Shown: piece after piece, positions 48,152-61,565 of the stretch
How the letters are laid out: the number at the start of each line of letters is the position of its first letter
How positions within the stretch are numbered: the stretch's first letter is position 1
Assembly (NCBI GenBank): GCA_007922225.1
Contig: ML679941.1
Span: forward strand, 58,863,849-58,927,848
Length of the DNA stretch: 64,000 nucleotides
Reading direction: 5' to 3'
From: Emydura subglobosa
Lineage: Eukaryota; Chordata; Testudines; Chelidae
Notes under the pieces: model-generated
Told to the model about the DNA's origin: nothing
Database searches by the model: none
What the model saw: only the letters and a program-made list of their open reading frames with translations
Program-made: the position numbers and the translations under genes

Positions 48152-48822
48152 TGCCTGAAGCATGAGGCCTGGTACAAGGCTTAAGGTCCAAACTAAAGTC
48201 AGGCCCTGCTGATATAAGGCAAAATTAGCACGAGTCAGGCTATGAGCAAAAATCAGGCCTTGTTACAAAACAGATGCCTGTTTGCAGGTTCTCTGTCCAG
48301 CACATGAACTTGATAAGAAAAGAGCTGACATTTCAAAAACACAAGCACTCTTAGGCACCAAATATTCACAAACACATTCCAGAAGGGTGGTACCAGAACA
48401 CCAAAATACAAAGTTATGATATAAACAAACTCCCTGAAAATGATACAGGGACACACAAACCCCTCCTAAAAATAAGGTTAGGATAACAGGGTGATGGATA
48501 GAGATGTTTTGATCAAACCAACAGGTACAAGGTAATGGGTGGTAACCAAGCGGGTAGGAGGGGCAATAGGTAACTTGTTTGTATTGGTGTATAGAAGAGG
48601 GGTCACAGAAGGAATGTCTTTGTCTGGCCTAAGGGGAAGCAGAAACTCCCACCACTCACTCAAGGGAGCCCATTGTCACAGGCATACATGCATTAGTGGC
48701 CTCATAGTCTCTTGGGTGGTAGTACCGTGCTTTGTCAGCAATAAACCTGTCCGAGTGCCTTCGCCATTGAAGCAAGGCTGTGATCTTTCTGGGCAATTCA
48801 ATCAAGATCTGCTGTGCCGGCA
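48152..48822 (+). mobile_element. Solo LTR candidate of an endogenous retrovirus
   Basis: A 671-bp unit with inverted ends TGCC and GGCA. It shows an LTR order: an upstream region with AGGCCTGGTACAAGGCTTAA and CAGGCCCTGC blocks, a TATA-like TGTATAGAA (48588-48596), a poly(A) signal AATAAA (48740-48745), and a short U5 with GCCTTCGCCATTGAAGCAAG. The flanks AACC on the left and ACC on the right suggest a small target duplication. No gag, pol or env frame adjoins, so it is a solo LTR. Confidence 0.62.
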
Positions 48823-49082
48823 ACCTAACTAGAGCTAGAACAGTACACAGAGAAAGAACACATGCACGCAGCCAACAACCAACATCATCATGCACAGTTT
48901 GCTGTAATTGAAGATATTTAGGAAGGAAAGGTAATGCAAGTTAAAAACACACAAAGACTTAGGAATCTAAGTTTACCTGATTTAATGGATGAACACACAC
49001 TAACCCTGGATTTAAAAAAATACAACACACTATATGTCAACAGCATGCTGACTTTGCAATAAAATACAAGTTAGTTAGGATT

Positions 49083-49140
49083 CCATAGATTATAAAGCCA
49101 GAAGGGACTACTGTGGTCATCTAGGCCCATTAAAGTTTGT
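49083..49140 (-). mobile_element. Short CR1-type fragment
   Basis: TTCCATAGATTATAAAGCCA and GAAGGGACTACTGTGGTCAT, then CTAGGCCCATTA, are the reverse complement of a CR1 3' end. It lies just upstream of the decayed hAT transposase. Confidence 0.7.
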
Positions 49141-49319
49141 TCCTAATGTGTGCAACTCAGCAGCTTCTTCTTGTTGCAGATTAAACAGTGTCCAGAAGGC
49201 AAGGGAGGGGGGTGTCTTAAGGCAATGTTTATATCAAAGTTCAATGGTGGAAAAACAAAAAGCTGAGATCTCAAGCAGCTACGCAATAAATTAGACAAAG
49301 CCGTCATACGAAACTCAAA

Positions 49320-50004
49320 TTCCTGATTGAAACTCTTCAACCAGTACATGAAGCACAGAAGAAATTGGAATCCAATTCTTTAACAGACAGCATATTTTTC
49401 TAATACTGAGATGTATGGCATTCTGGTTAACAATACCTCTGCAGAACTTTCTCGCAAAAGCACATCTGGGGAGATTCCAGGAAAAAACAAATCTTGCTAT
49501 GCTGCCAGTCTCTGGGCAGGATAGCCTTTCAAAAGTTTTACAAAAAAAGCTGTCAAAGAAGTAGGAAACTACTGTCACGCACAATATGTCCCCTGAAGCT
49601 TTTCACAGCAAATCATCATTCTGAAACATCATTGTGCTGTTTGACCCTCATCATAAAAGTGTGACCTCATTTGATACATTTAAAGAGTATGCTCATACAA
49701 TCTCCCCTCTGTGGCTTCTAATGAAGGAAGTGCAAAACTGGAAAGTGAATTCCACACCTACATGGCAATGCCTTTTCTGGACAACCGCTCCATCACTCTT
49801 CTTGAATTCTGAAAAATTCACTGCACTGACTTTCCAACTTTGAGCCATGCTGCCTCTCACATCCTCAGTGTCCCACCTGGCTCAGCTGATGTGGAGAGAG
49901 TATTTTCAAAATTCAGCTACATCCAAGACTATAGGAAAATGGGCCTTGGAAAAGACTCCTTAAAAAGATAGCTGCGAGCCTACTCTACACAGGACTTGTG
50001 GAAA
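49320..50004 (+). pseudogene. Decayed hAT-superfamily transposase, C-terminal part
   Basis: hAT transposases are DDE enzymes ending in a dimerisation domain with a SAxxERxFS motif. Here LSVPPGSADVERVFSKFSYI (codons about 49867-49926) fits that motif, followed by RKMGLGKDSLKR and a TAG at 49969-49971, then LRAYSTQDLW. Upstream, LIETLQPVHEAQKKLESNSL (about 49323-49382) resembles the linker before it. Between these, stops and frame changes are frequent. It is not functional and has no recognisable inverted ends in this window. Confidence 0.72.
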
Positions 50005-50009
50005 TGACA

Positions 50010-53000
50010 CTGAAGGACTTCACATAAGACAATGAGTGTTTACATATTTTAAAATATTGGGCCCAATTATTAAATGTAAATATTTATAGGCTAATAGTTC
50101 TAAGTCTACAACACTGAACTGTTTATTCAAATGAAAAGTTGTATTTGGGGATTAGAGATGCATTGTTTTCTTAAACTCAGAGGTGGCACTGTGTTTTGAG
50201 CTCTGTTTTAGTTCTAAAGAAAACCACATTGAATTCCATTCAAAGCATAAATCTGCTAAATACTTTTTTCTCCTATCCTACCGTCCACCAAAATAAACCC
50301 CAATATTAACCCAGAGAAACTATTTCCACCTATTTTCAGCTTTTTGTTGTTGTTGTAGTATAAACTCAGATAAATTCCCAGGAAAAATTAAATAAAATAA
50401 AATAAAAACCAAAAATGAAGGGCCCTTTCTATTGGACATGTGGTGTAGTTTGAGGATTTTGTGTTTGTTTTTTGGTAGTTTTGCAGCCCTTGGTGGCATT
50501 GTGTTGTTTGGCCAACCATGTCAAAATACATAATGTTAAGTCAGAGTTTCAAAAGTTAATATAATGGCTTCCATTATTCCTCTGTCATCCATGATTAACT
50601 TGTGCTTTACATAATGCAGGAGTTCACTGTCAAATTCTTAGCCCAAAATGGATTTTTCCTGATGCATTTGCTATGGAATATAATGTATCCCAATTTTAAT
50701 GTAGTATTTTATCTCATTTGTTTATCTTCAGGTTGTTGGATTTTTTGAAATAAGTCTTTCAATCATATTCACACTGCATATGCAACACCACAGTAGTGTT
50801 TAGGTCCAGAGAAATGCAGCCAAAATAGTTTCTAACACAACAGAATTTGCATGTAATGAAACTGAAAAAACTCTAGGATTATTGGTTGAGATTTAGAAGT
50901 CTCAACCATTTTCTCATAATGAGATTAAAGCTTTTTACACTGGGACTTTGACTAAACAATAATATCAGGAAAATGGGGGGGGAGGGAAGGGGGGAATAAG
51001 AACCTCTTTTTGATTCTATCCCACAAGACAGGACCAATGATCATTCAATGAAGTTTCTGGCCACTAAATTTAGGATAAAAAAGGGAAATGTCAGCAACGT
51101 GTATTTAACCAGCTGTATGTGGTCAAAGTTATCTAGCTTTGATCATTAACATTTATAAATCTATAAACTCAGAGACGGGTAATCAAGTCTCATGATTCAG
51201 GGCATACAGTATATCACCTGAGCAATAAACATCATTGCATAATTGGTTACTTGCACTGAACAGGGATAGAGAGGAATTTTCACCTCTCTCTGAAATGATC
51301 ACTACTAAAGGCAAGATACCTGACTTGGACTAATGGTCCAAGTCAAGATGGAAAGTCCTACATTCCTGTGATATCAGTTTTCAGAATGGAGTTGGTGAAT
51401 AAACTGCTTTGAAAAAAAATGAATATGTGGCCACACTAATTTTTACATTTTTTAATCAGCATATGGTAGATTTTTACCAAATTTTAAAATTTAGAGAATC
51501 CTGATTATTTCCAGCCCTACTCACCCCCTCCCCCCAACTCAAATCATTTGGGAAGAGATTTTAGGTATGTCAAATTTGTGCCAATTAACCTTGAGAGCAG
51601 TTTTACAGATTTTTATAGCTTTTGTTGAATGTCCATTTTGTTGGGTGAACAAGCTTTACAAACAGGAAACAGTAAAATAATTAGGAAAATCCAAATCATC
51701 TAACCAACAGCAACATATGGACATTTTCCCACATTTCTATATTAATCATGCAGTAATTAGTTGCCTGTGTGTACTTTCTAAAATTAATAACCAAACAGAA
51801 TGCCTGTACCATCATAGAGTAAGAACACATTTGTTTTCAAATGCGGATATGTATAATTAACCTTCACGACTTGATATTTGGCTTTGAACACTAAAATAAT
51901 GCAACTTGAAAACCAACTAAAATGCTCAGTCTGTACTCACCGAAACTAAAGAAAAAGGCCTGCTGAATTTAACAGGAGATCATTAGAACAGCAGAAATTC
52001 AAACCTTATCTTTCCTACACATCACTGGGAATTTCTTGGGTGTTGTGGTAAATATTCTTTTCGCTACCTCGCAAGGCACACAACAAAAAGAACTAGAGCA
52101 CACTTTGGAGAGACTAGTACAGTGAACTTGTAACATTTATGAAAGATTACATGCTTCATCTAGTTATTACCTACCAAGTTGGAGGGCATAACATGAATTA
52201 ATTAGTTTTCATAAATATGTATTTGTGATATAGCTGCTAGCACTTTCTGCATTTTGTTTTAAGGATCTCTGAAGACAACTTTGTGGAGCAGGAGCTTCCT
52301 CCTCCTCTACTTTCCTCCACAGATAACTACAGCTTCTAAGAACAACAGTGTTTAGAAGAGTCATGCTGCTGCAAGAGGTTGTTTTTTCCTTTACTGTATA
52401 TATGGTAATAGGAGGATGGCTAAACATGTGGGTGAGAGCTGAAATCCCCATCTTTTCTAGTTGGCCTCTTATTTCTACCCTCTTGTCTAGAAGAGAGACT
52501 TCCTGGGACAACAGTGGTGTAATTCTATGAGAACTGTAGGTATTGCTGCTACTTATAATATGACGGCTCAGATTGACCATGTGCACTGTTGTCCCCTTTG
52601 ATTCTTAAGTACACTTTTGGAGATACTTCACTAATGGCACAGTTCACTTAGAGCAAATTGTGTAGGTCCAAGCGTGAGCTATGAAACTCCTGGCATACCA
52701 ACTGTTATTAAAGTGAAAACTTTCACCTAATGTTAAAATGCTATTTATTGGATATTCACCATTTTCTCTGGATTTTGTTTTTGCTTCTCTAAGAATACAA
52801 ATTCTTAATTTTGTCACCTACGCTTCAGACTCTGAGCCAGTTACACAACCTCTGATATAGAATAAATTGACCAAATTCTTCATGTGTGGAAGAGTTCTGG
52901 CAAGTAGTTACAAACGTAACTTTCAACTGCTTATTTTTTCTACAACTGGGGTAGTCTGTATATTGTTCAACTATTATCCCTTTGAATAATGGAAAATATT

Positions 53001-55080
53001 AACTTAACAGTCTACTCTTGCAGAAGAGAAGTAGACTCCCTGTGATGTTTGAGAATGAGTTTTTCTGCTAGCCACTTGTAAAACCCCTTCATGAACATAC
53101 TAATTCCAGCCAGAAGCTGCTTTGAATACCAAATTGAAATACTGTGAACCCAGTTGAAGATTAAGCATGCTCTTCCACTTGGCTCAAAAAACCTATTCCT
53201 GAGCACTCATCTCCACCCTTACCCCAATCCTCCACTTCAAGATGGACATGCTCATTAAAATATCACATTTTAGGCAGAATTGGTTAAATATAAGAAGTGA
53301 GAGGAATTCTTATAAGTATTACAGTGAGCCCAGACAGCAGGAGACTACACTGAACTCACTCCTTCCTCATCCAAATGTCACTTCCCCACCATTTCAACAT
53401 AGGATGGCATCACACCATAATGATAAGAAGTCTCTGAACAATTTTTGTAGTGCATCTATCCTTTTACACAATAACTAATTGTGGTTATTTCACATGACAC
53501 CAGATCATAAGTTGGAAGATATCAGCATTTGTACTGAAAACAAAGTAATAACATTTCCCTACTCAAAACTGAACGTTCAGAAACAAGACAGCAGAGTCTC
53601 TACTTTTTCTCTTATACAATGACCATGAACCACAGCTGTAAATTATTTTAAGATGGCAAATTAAAACAAATTTTTTTAGATTAAAAATTAAGAATTTTAC
53701 TTTCAACATTTTTACACGATCTTGGCATTATGTTGCTCCTCAGCTTTTGTAATTTGACTGAAGATCAATCACAGTGAACCTTTTTTAATATTTGTAAGTC
53801 AGTCAAACACTGTTTTACTTGTTTGAAGGTTCAGGAACAATTATTTCCATTTCATAATGAACTAGTATAAAATCAGAGCTCTTTTTGGCAGTGTCTATTA
53901 TCTGAATACATTTGTTCACATTGTGGCAAGTTTGATAGTTAACTATACTTTTTGAATATGCTCATATTGTAATGTTCCAAGGAAGCCTCTCGCTGAAGTT
54001 TCTTCAGTATCCGACATTAAGATATCACATTTAATTTCATACAGTTAATTCCTATCAAGCGACTATCACACATGGCATGCCAAATGCTGTGCCCAGTACC
54101 TCAATTTTCTAGAAGTCATGTTCTTATCTTAACCCAGAAGTAAATTTTACAATTATGTTCATAACTGCAAAAACTACAACAAAAAACTTCAGCTGAAATA
54201 CTCAGAGAAACAAATAGAACAAAACGTCTCAGAATAAGAGAACAAAGTCTTAATCTTGTGTCATCTTATTTATAAAGGAAATTCCTGCCAAGTAAACACA
54301 GAATCACATCACACAAACAGACGAACAGCAATACCTGATCAGCCATAAAAATTGGGCTAACAGTTAAATTAATGCAAATTACTTTATCTGAGAAAGGGAA
54401 CAGGATATTTGAAAAAGAAATTAAAATATAATAAAGAAATGCTCCTATGTTTACTGTAGGAGCTTATCATTAAAAAGATGGGAGATCTGTCTTTCAGTTG
54501 TGCTTATCTGTGCATGACCAGGCTAATTTTTTAAATCTTTAGCTGACCAAAATCAAGACAACCTTCTCTACACACTTATTAAAGCCTTGGCTGTGTCCTT
54601 CCTTGTGGACCGTCATCAGTTTGGTGTACTGGACTCAGCCTCTGCTCCCATGCTTTCAAGCCCACTGGGTCTGGGCAGCGTCATGCCAGTGGGTGCAGGG
54701 TGGCATGTTCTTCAAAATGGCATCCTCTGTGTAGCATATCGTGTACTGGGGATGCATGAGAGGCCATCTTACTCACAGCTCTAGGTGCCCTCCCTCTCTC
54801 CCCCACCACCAGACTAGCTCTAAAACTCCCAAGCCACCTCAGTCACTTATGCACACTCTCCCAGGGTCTCTTTTGGCTGTGGTTACTCTAGCTTAAAGCT
54901 TAGTTCTTCAATGATTTTGTGACAGCTAAAGTAAGGAACAAAGGCTTTAGACACACACTTCACTCTTGGACAACACAAGAGAGTTACAAATCTAGATTAA
55001 AAAACAACCAACACCTGAATACATGCAATTCCCCTCCCTTCAAATCCTCAGATTTTGGTCAGTGTCCTTATTCATGAAGT
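50010..55080. other. Intron stretch with no recognisable feature
   Basis: A/T-rich unique-looking DNA. Small items only: a TAAAATAAAA repeat at about 50388-50404 and a G-rich patch at about 50973-50993. No exon with both splice sites and a recognisable peptide was found. Confidence 0.6.
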
Positions 55081-55084
55081 CAAA

Positions 55085-55200
55085 AAGGAACATTAATTTT
55101 GTCTGACCACCTGTATAATACAAGCCATATGACTTCCCTGAACCAATTCCCGTTTGAACTAGAGCATCCTTAAGGAACACATCCAATCCTGATTTGCCAT
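55085..55200 (-). mobile_element. Short CR1-type fragment
   Basis: GTCTGACCACCTGTATAATA, CAAGCCATATGACTTCCCTG, AACCAATTCCCGTTTGAACT and ACATCCAATCCTGATTTGCC are the reverse complement of a CR1 3' region like that at 8300-8482. Truncated at both ends. Confidence 0.72.
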
Positions 55201-55204
55201 GAAA

Positions 55205-58200
55205 CAAGGCAAAGCCTCTCTTCCCCCTTTCCTCCAGCTATGTCTTCTCATCATACCACTGACATAGCTCTTTGCAACTAGAAGCCCTCCTGCTTTTAAA
55301 GCGTGTCTTGGTTGAACCGCAGTCATGCTGGCTTTATATGCACAATAAACTCATTCCATAGGTGGTGGTAAAGCACATCAGAGTCAAGCAAGTGAGCAGT
55401 CCTTGGAGAGAGCAATCTAGATGAATCCTCCTGCTCTCCACAAGGTGAGAAACACCCTCTCCAGCCTTGTTGTTATATACCACAAACAGGCTATACATAT
55501 AGCAGATCAAACTGGCTCTCAACACAGAACAAAGTATAATCAGATACAAAATGGAGTCCCTAATCAATGCAGGTTACAATCACAAGTGATACAAAACAAA
55601 ATAAAATTCATAAGGTGACAGACATTTTCAAAACTGTCAAAGCACCTACCAAAAAAGTTCAGCCTTGTTTGTTTCATTCATAAGCCAGTAATTTAGGGTG
55701 TTGTATGAACATATCCACATTTTGATAATGAGAGTACATTTGCAATTTGCCAGAGAAGGCAGGAGACCACTGGTTGGGTGGTAAGGCAGGAGCAGGTCTT
55801 AAGAGAGAGAATGCTTGTCTTCTCTATGAAGTCATAGAGATGCTGCCCAGTGAAAAGAGGGAGCAGGAACATTAGGAGTCAAAGGCTGCAAGTAAGATTA
55901 TGGTGCAGGGGATTCAACAAGAAAGAAAGTATGCTTTCATCAGGGTGACAAAAGTTTTGAAGGTGGACAGAACCAACCTGTAATGGAGTATGTCAGCATG
56001 GTCATGGGATTACCCAAGAGATGATCAGCAGCAAACAAACAGAAATCAGATATTGGACATAAGCCAGGTCTGTGGGGAATAGGACAGACTTTACAGTAGG
56101 AGATAGAGGCAAAGCAGTCAAGGGTGAAAAAACAAAGGAGTAGTGGACAACTGAGTCTACTCAAGTGAATAACGAGAAGTCTATGAAGAGAAGGCTGAGA
56201 GTGACAGAAATCATGAGCACTAGACATTATGGAAAGCTGAGGTCAGTGATGTTAAATGAGATAAGGTCACAAAGAAGGAACCCAAGAGAGCAATTTTGCT
56301 TGAAAACAAGATCAAGCCAGCAGCTAATAAGTCAGTGGAGTATCAGCATGGAAAGTAAGGTCACAAAAGATGATGGTGAGAGGAGAAATATTTATTATCT
56401 TCTTTCAAGAAAGTTTGAAAGATACACATTTCATACATTTTTCAAACACATACTGTGCACCTTAAATTGTGACAGAAATATGCTAAGGTGGCTTTTGAGG
56501 AATCTCTTAAAATTTCACTAACAAACTGAAGAAAGTTTTGGGATAACTCCTCCTCTCCCTCCCCACATTGCCAGCACAATTCACCCTCTCTGGATTCTGC
56601 TTTTCATCTCTGGTATGAGACACATAGTGAGAGTCTGAAAACTATCCCTGAAAATCAATTATTTTTGCCATTGAAATATATTAAATGCACAAAGCATCAA
56701 ATATTTCAAAAGCATTTCCCAAGGAGGGAAACTCCTGTACCACTTTTGATGCAGAGCGATTTTAAAACATTTACAGCTTATTGCGAGTTGCACATAGTAT
56801 CTTAAAAAAACAAACAAAAAAAAACTGAGCATGTGTAGCACAAAATTTCTGTGTGACATGTGAAGACAGTAACTTGTTTTCCCCACTGGAGATCCACAAA
56901 AGCATCAGACCCTCTGTTTCCTAACGGATAGTCGGAATCCCACAATTAAAAATTTAAACAAAAAACAAAAAAAGAAACCTTCTGCTCCTATACAATAAAG
57001 TTACTAAAGCTATTTTTCTGCATATAAGATATTTACCATATGTCTACATTTAGTAGGGTATGTTTTGGATTGTCAAACAAAGCTACAGAAAAATACCTAT
57101 TATAGGAATGTGGACAGAGTGAGCCTCCTGGAATCAGAGCAGTAGCAAAAGACTTTCAACACCTGGTATTCATTCTGGATGGCAATACCACTAATGCTTT
57201 CTGAGCGAGAGCTTGAAATAGGCTGAAGTGTGAACAGCAGATATTTTACTAAATCTTTATTGGTGCTCATATTTATGAACCAAAGTCCTCTCCCAAAGCT
57301 TCAATCTTTTCTGGAACTTAAATAGGGTTGACAAAAAGATGACTTGATAGGTAGAAGTTAAGTTAAGTTTTTACCTTGTGTCTTACTAACCCACTTGTCT
57401 CAATGAGAGGGTAGAGTCCTATTGAGTTTGCGTCATGGAAGCCCAGGATTTATTTTAAAAACTATTTTTCTTTACTCTAAAATTCCTGCCATCTGAAAGG
57501 TTTTATTTTGAAGCACAGAATGCAGCATGCAGAAGATGAATTTAGATCATTTTACAGTAATAAGAATTTTGTGAAAGCAAACTTTTTTTTTGCCAATGTA
57601 GTATTCACAATTAGTTGGTTAAAGCGAAATCCAAATATCATTGCCATCAATGATTCTTTATTAGCTGAGCACACTACATTGACCTTATCCTTCAGGAAAT
57701 GAACCGTTTACATTTGGAACACCACAAATATTCTGGTTGGCTTGCTTTTCTCCCATGACAGTTTGGAAGTGAATGGCAATACTGAAATAGATATATGGCA
57801 CTGACCTTGCAATGCAAAAGGCAATTCCAGTTTTAAATAAAGTTTGTATAACCAGATGGAAAATCTGTCCATATTCTAAATATCTACAGTAACTGACGCT
57901 AAACTAAGAGCTTATAAGACATTCTTTTTTCATAGCATCTGAAAACTCAAGTAGTCTTTTTAACCCTTAGAATAGCTGGATCACCAACAGTGCAAACTCA
58001 TACTATGTTTCACAAGGGAACCTCAACTGTTCTCAGTGGATCATCTCCCAATGGTGAATTTAGTTCAGTTTCCATATCCATTCAGTCTCTCCTCTCTGTG
58101 ATTGGCAATCAAAATGCTTTTTAACATCAACACCAGTCCATTAATAAATGGACTGAGCAGGCCAACCACCCAGATATTATTCTTCAATTGACACCTTTCA

Positions 58201-59760
58201 TTAGAGGAAATAGCCATTTTACAGATACCCTTCAGCCCTCAATACCTATGCATGACAGATAACTGAAGTACATGAATCAAGCTTAATCTGAGAGTGAATC
58301 AGTGAAAGAGCTATCAGTGAAACAGATGCCAGGAAATCTGACTGACTATCTTCTGTTCTTAACACTAAACTACACTGCAACAAGCAACTTGTTCACTATC
58401 TACTCAAACAGTAGATGACTATTTACGAAGGGGAAAAAAAAGTATTCCATAACCTATCTACCCACAGAGCCATGCAAACTCACTGAGCTATTTGGGAAAA
58501 AGTAACTTTGAACTACGGAGTGAACAACCAACCATTTCTCCTGGTTGGGTGTGAACCACATAAAATATTTTAACATTCCTTTTACTGAATCTTCAACAGC
58601 AACCTAAAGCCCAGTATAGAGCTGGGCTCAGAGCATTTGTCAATCCTGTTGTTCAAATAAGGGTTGGGTGAGGTAGCATACTAGACAGACATTTTTTTCT
58701 TTATACATTTTTTCCCCATGTTATCAGTACAGTTTGAATAGGAACAGACAGGTTGGTGTAACTCATGGCAAGGAGACACGAAACCATCAGACATGAAGTA
58801 AGGGTAAAACGGGCTTTACTACATATTAACCTTTAAATGTAGGCCTTAGTGAAGTATACAGGATATAACAAACCCATGAAAAGGACTAGAATAAAAAAAA
58901 TCCACATCTATAATTACATAATGAATAGGGAAGACAATTACAACAACAGCTATGCATTCTTTTTAGTTTTCTGCTGGCAGGTATGTTTTATTATATTGAA
59001 TTTAGTTAGGATATTAGTACGGAACATCTGTATTTATTTTTCCTTTATAATGAGAAGGGATTTATTTCTCTCCTAGCAATGCTGGGAAGCATATTCATAG
59101 AACTGAGTAACCGAAAGATTACACTTAAATTATGTGAACAGAACACTGATATTTGCCTTCTCTGAACATTCTATTTGCTTTTGTTTCCTGTTATGCTGTT
59201 CATATGACTATTTGATAAACAGAGCTCATTTCTATATCTTCAAAGTAAAAGATAATGAAACCCCTTGTCACAAGCTGGCAGGGTTTGCCAGAGATTTTCC
59301 AAGCTTTGTAGCAGGTATCAACTTGCTAGGAAAACGTTGAGTGTTTTTTTTCTGACTTATTGAGGCAGATGACTTGTTACCCCAACAGTTTATAAGAGGG
59401 GACCTGGGCTGAGCAGACCTAAGAGGGACCCTAGGAACAGCCTCATTTAGAGAGAAAGTTTCATTTGATCTTGGTGTGTTAACTTAACAGTTTTGTCAAT
59501 AACACCAAACCCTACAAAAAGAGATTAAAATGCAAACCTGAGTGCACTTGTATAGCAGATTGGGAAAGGTACTTGCACATCAACAATCAAGTCCTAGTGG
59601 GCTGTGTACCAGCAACAGAAAAAAAAATCAACTAGACACTCCCCATCCCACCTGCCAATGCAGCACAAACTGGAGTCTACATATATTTTAAATCAAGTTA
59701 TCCAATTTCAGCTTCCACCTTACTAAATGGCACATCAAAAAGCTGTAGTTCCTGATAACT
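55205..59760. other. Intron stretch with no recognisable feature
   Basis: No repeat or exon I can name. An ACAAACAAAAAAAAAC low-complexity patch lies at about 56808-56824. Several open frames of 60-120 codons occur, but with no recognisable domain, splice context or codon pattern. Confidence 0.6.
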
Positions 59761-59764
59761 ATCA

Positions 59765-59930
59765 CGCAGTGTTGCCAACCCCAAGCATATAAAAATTACA
59801 AATCAGTCCCTAAAAAGAGAGTCATAACACTTTTAAAAGAGAACTTTTCAGGTCCTTTTATGTGCCTTCTAGTATTTGAGCCTTTATGGTCCATTTTTTT
59901 CAGCTTCTCTCTGCAACCATGAGGACTAAT
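59765..59930 (+). repeat. Dispersed repeat family A, copy 4
   Basis: GTGTTGCCAACCCCAAGC, then AGTATTTGAGCCTTTATGGT, CCATTTTTTTCAGCTTCTCT and GCAACCATGAGGACTAATGA follow the order of the other copies. It directly abuts the CR1 copy that follows. Confidence 0.5.
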
Positions 59931-59934
59931 GATA

Positions 59935-60830
59935 ATTAGTCATCATTGATAACTCAATGATTTGGATGATGAGGTGGATTCCACCTTCAGCAAATTTGCA
60001 GGTGACACTAAAATGGGGGGAGTGGTAGATATGCTAGAGGGTAGGGATAGGATACAGAGTGACCTACACAAACTGTAGGATTGGGCCAAAAGAAATCTGA
60101 TGAGGTTCAACAAGGACAAATGCAGAGTCCTGCATTTAGAACGGAAGAATCCCATGCACTGCTACAGACTAGGGACCGACTGGCTATGCAGCAGCTCTGC
60201 AGAAAAGGACCTGGGGGTTACAGTGGACTAGAAGCTGGATACGAGTCAACAGGGTGCCCTTGTTGCCAAGGAAGCTAACAACATATTGGGCTGCATTAGT
60301 AGTAGGACCATTCCCAACAGATCAAGGGAAGTGATTATTCACCTCTATTCAGAATTGGTGAGGCCACATCTGGCGTACTGTATCCAGTTTTGGGCCCCCA
60401 CATACAGAAAAGATGTAGACAAATTGGACAGAGTCCAGCAGAGAGCAACAAAAATTATTAGGGGGCTGGGACACATGACTTATGAAGAGAGGCTGAGGGA
60501 ACTAGTCTTATTTAATCTGCAGAAAAAAAGAGTGAGGGAGGGATTTGATAGCAGCCTCCAACTACCTGAAGAGGGGTTCCAAAGAGAACGGAGCTAGGCT
60601 GTTCTCAGTGGTGGCAGATGACAGAACAAGGAGCAATGGTCTCAAGTTGCAGTGTGGAAGGTCTAGGTTGGATATTAGGAAAAACTTTTTCACTCAGAGG
60701 ATGTTGAAGCACTGGAATGGGTTACCTAGAGAAGTGGTGGAATCTCCATCCTTAGAGGTTTTTAAGGCCCAGGCTGAAAAAGTTCTGGCTGGGAGAACAT
60801 AACTCAGCTAAAGACTCATTCCAAGGGCAA
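59935..60830 (+). pseudogene. CR1 LINE reverse transcriptase C-terminus and 3' end
   Basis: Translated pieces follow the CR1 protein: DEVDSTFSKFAGDTKMGGVV (about 59970-60030, where the catalytic FADD reads FAGD), [27 protein letters not shown], then an open stretch at 60286-60597 with SRTIPNRSREVIIHLYSELV, RPHLAYCIQFWAPTYRKDVD and QRATKIIRGLGHMTYEERLR. A frame change leads to [20 protein letters not shown] and [14 protein letters not shown], ending at 60802. The enzyme would copy CR1 RNA at the insertion site. The catalytic change and stops show a dead copy, but its last 170 codons are relatively well kept. Confidence 0.85.
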
Positions 60831-61433
60831 GGGTAAACTAGAAGGGAATCAGGAAGAGATCATAACTTCCAACTTTATTAGTCAATACACAACAGCAAGG
60901 GGAGGGCTTTAAAAGTCTCACTAATGAGGATGTGGAGGGAAGGGGAAAGAAAGAATATCAACTTAGACATGGAAACACACTAAATGAAGTTCAAACCTGT
61001 ATTTCTTAGCTGAAAAGTTACATTACTTGTTTCAATTAAATTTAATTTTCTCTGTCCTCTGCCAACAAATGATGTGCCCTCCCAGATAGATTAAAACACT
61101 GACTATCCAGTAACGTGTTTAATGTACATTCAATCGGAGTCAAAACCTTACTGCTAATCTTACCTATGGTTTCAGGATAGATTTTTAGAACCTTTCAAAG
61201 AAGGAATTTCTATAGTACTGCTTAAGAGAAAGGAAAAAATTCCACAGATGAAAGGACAGGGAATCCAAGTCTCTCTGTTGTAGGAACTGCGATGGAAGAT
61301 GGCCACATCTTAGGGCTTGTTTTTATAAAATGCTGCCATGGACTTGGCATGAGAGTTATGAAAAATAACTAGGCCTAAACACGACTCCTAGATCCTGAAG
61401 TCTATTATACACCTTAAATCTTTGAGTCTTAGG

Positions 61434-61565
61434 GTATGTCTACAATGCAGTTAAAAACCTGCAGATGGACTGTGCCAGCTGATTTGGGCTAAGGGGCTGT
61501 TTGATTGTGGTAGGGATGTTCAAGGCTCAGACTGGAGCCTTGGCTGCGAGTGGTAGGGTCCCAGA
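61434..61565 (+). mobile_element. Half of a palindromic hAT MITE
   Basis: Starts AGGGTATGTCTACAATGCAG, followed by AAAAACCTGCAGATGGACTG, TGCCAGCTGATTTGGGCTAA and GGGGCTGTTTGATTGTGG. I recognise this as one arm of a palindromic reptile MITE ending AGGGTATGTCTACAC. The opposite arm is absent, so the copy is truncated. Confidence 0.6.
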
